From assembly GCA_964438995.1 (NCBI GenBank), contig CAYTMQ010000001.1:248001-312000 (forward strand): a stretch of 64,000 nucleotides of DNA, written 5' to 3'. The stretch's first letter is position 1; each line of letters starts with the position of its first letter. This stretch comes from JABMMZ01 sp964438995. Lineage in GTDB: Bacteria; Bacteroidota; Bacteroidia; NS11-12g; UBA955. Shown here in pieces: positions 62,946-64,000 of this stretch. The position numbers were made by a program, and so were the translations under genes. The notes under the pieces are model-generated. The model worked only from the letters and a program-made list of their open reading frames with translations. It was not told the origin of the DNA and did not search any database.

Positions 62946-64000
62946 ATGAAGCATTTATTTACCTTGTTATTAAGCGTTTGTGTTTCGAGCACTTATGCGC
63001 AAACTGAAACAGAACACATACATTATTTATCAGACCCAGATGCTGCTGAGCGTCAACATAGCGTTGATATCAGTCACATGAAAGTGGATGTTTCTTTCGA
63101 ACCTCAGGCTGCTAAAGTTATTGGAACTGTTACCCATGAATTTGTGACGCTTCAAAAAGGAATAGATACATTGTTTTTCGATGGTCCAGGCATTTCTATT
63201 ATTAGCGCTGAAATGGATGGTGCTCCTGTGCCATTCTCTATCAATAAAGAGGGTGTTGTGTTGCGTTTTGCAAAACCTTTGGGATGGGATGAGAAACACT
63301 CAGTTGTTTTTAAATATACCGCACTTCCTAAAAAAGGGATTTACTTTATTGGTTGGAATCAGCCAGAAAATACAGGTAAACCAGATATCAATTACATAAG
63401 AAAACAAATCTGGACCCAAGGTCAAGGTATAGACAATCGATATTGGATTCCAATGTACGATTGCATGAACGATAAATTTACAACAGAAACTGTGGTTACC
63501 ATGGCCAATCCTTACAAAGTATTATCCAATGGAAAAAAAATAGAAGTTAAAGACAATGGCAATGGCACTTCAACTTGGCATTATCATTTGCAAAAACCAC
63601 ATGCAGGTTATTTATTAATGTTAGGTATTGGCATTTATGAAGTGAAAGAAACATTGACTAAAAGAGGCACTCCTGTGCAATTCTGGTACTATCCTGAATT
63701 CAAAGACAGAGTGGAACCAACCAGCATTTACACTGAGAAAATGATTGAGATGTTAGAGGATGAAACAGGTACACCATATCCTTGGGGTTCTTATGCTCAA
63801 ATTATGGTTCAAAATTTCTTATATGGAGCAATGGAGAATACTTCTGCTACCATATTTGGCGACTTCTTTACGGTTGATGCCAGAGGATTCAAAGACAGAA
63901 ATTATATGGGTGTTAACTGCCATGAATTGACCCATCAATGGTTTGGAGATTTAATTACTGCGAGAAGTGGCAACGATGTATGGTTACAAGAAAGTTTCGC
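62946..64000 (+). CDS. Secreted M1-family aminopeptidase (partial, C-terminus beyond window)
   Basis: First 351 codons. Signal peptide ending SSTYAQ, then the N-terminal beta-saddle domain of M1 enzymes (LTP-like). The substrate motif GAMEN lies in NFLYGAMENTSATIF, and the zinc motif in NCHELTHQWFGDL (HExxH; the third ligand Glu follows in VWLQESFA). Removes N-terminal residues from peptides outside the cytoplasm. C-terminal part unseen, so a sorting domain cannot be judged. Confidence 0.93.
   Translation, partial: MKHLFTLLLSVCVSSTYAQTETEHIHYLSDPDAAERQHSVDISHMKVDVSFEPQAAKVIGTVTHEFVTLQKGIDTLFFDGPGISIISAEMDGAPVPFSINKEGVVLRFAKPLGWDEKHSVVFKYTALPKKGIYFIGWNQPENTGKPDINYIRKQIWTQGQGIDNRYWIPMYDCMNDKFTTETVVTMANPYKVLSNGKKIEVKDNGNGTSTWHYHLQKPHAGYLLMLGIGIYEVKETLTKRGTPVQFWYYPEFKDRVEPTSIYTEKMIEMLEDETGTPYPWGSYAQIMVQNFLYGAMENTSATIFGDFFTVDARGFKDRNYMGVNCHELTHQWFGDLITARSGNDVWLQESF

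Overview
The window is a 64-kb piece of an AT-rich chromosome from a member of the Bacteroidota. Several independent signs agree: proteins with type IX secretion C-terminal sorting domains (7935-8915, 19527-24161), an Omp28-like lipoprotein, a two-component-propeller/Y_Y_Y sensor kinase, many short lipoproteins, and the Bacteroidota -7 promoter element TAnnTTTG exactly in front of many genes. The genus cannot be named from the sequence alone. No phage, integron, CRISPR, transposase or conjugation gene was seen; this is mostly core chromosome with lineage-specific lipoproteins and intergenic repeats.

Layout. 1-2301 (-): sensor kinase, cut by the window edge in its kinase domain. 2598-5645 (-): dnaK and a lipoprotein. 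5693-7861 (+): a three-gene run (secreted coiled-coil protein, HExxH protein, GNAT). 7935-10116 (+): three secreted or lipoprotein genes of unknown role. 10299-12333 (+): fabG, tatC, rpiB. 12337-14864 (-): mutL and a rhomboid protease. 14865-15315: gene-free DNA with an imperfect 46-nt repeat. 15316-19416 (-): recQ and two glycosyltransferases, tightly packed. 19527-24161 (-): a giant PKD-type secreted protein. 24257-26815 (-): clpP-clpX-Crp/Fnr operon. 26816-27049: a heptanucleotide repeat array, a palindrome and a terminator. 27050-28611 (-): trigger factor and tRNA-Leu(TAG). 28688-34765: serine hydrolase, GH3-family protein, small lipoprotein, TPR protein, tRNA-Leu(GAG), diacylglycerol kinase, Omp28-like lipoprotein. 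34767-35687: xerD, followed by a 15-bp minisatellite inside a 67-bp direct repeat, then lplA (-), an acyl-CoA dehydrogenase, a hypothetical gene and a DinB protein.

39349-54486 (+) is a complete division and cell wall (dcw) cluster: mraZ, rsmH, ftsL-like, ftsI, murE, mraY, murD, ftsW, murG, murC, ftsQ, ftsA, ftsZ, with overlapping or nearly abutting genes and three MraZ boxes in front. It makes UDP-MurNAc peptides and lipids I and II, and builds the septal ring. murF, murB and ddl are not in it.

54592-59387 (-): lipoprotein, then a small operon (VIT-type transporter, transglutaminase-like protein, an easily missed 51-aa membrane protein, DinB protein), then xseA-xseB. 59611-64000 (+): YraN nuclease-like protein, small lipoprotein, pyruvate dehydrogenase E2, isoaspartyl peptidase, and a secreted M1 aminopeptidase cut by the right edge.

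No clearly new multi-gene system was found. The observations most worth checking are repeats at regulatory positions (TTTTGAC heptamers upstream of clpP and the VIT gene, AAATCCT heptamers before the isoaspartyl peptidase, the minisatellite behind xerD), widespread very short or absent 5' leaders, and two small uncharacterised operons.
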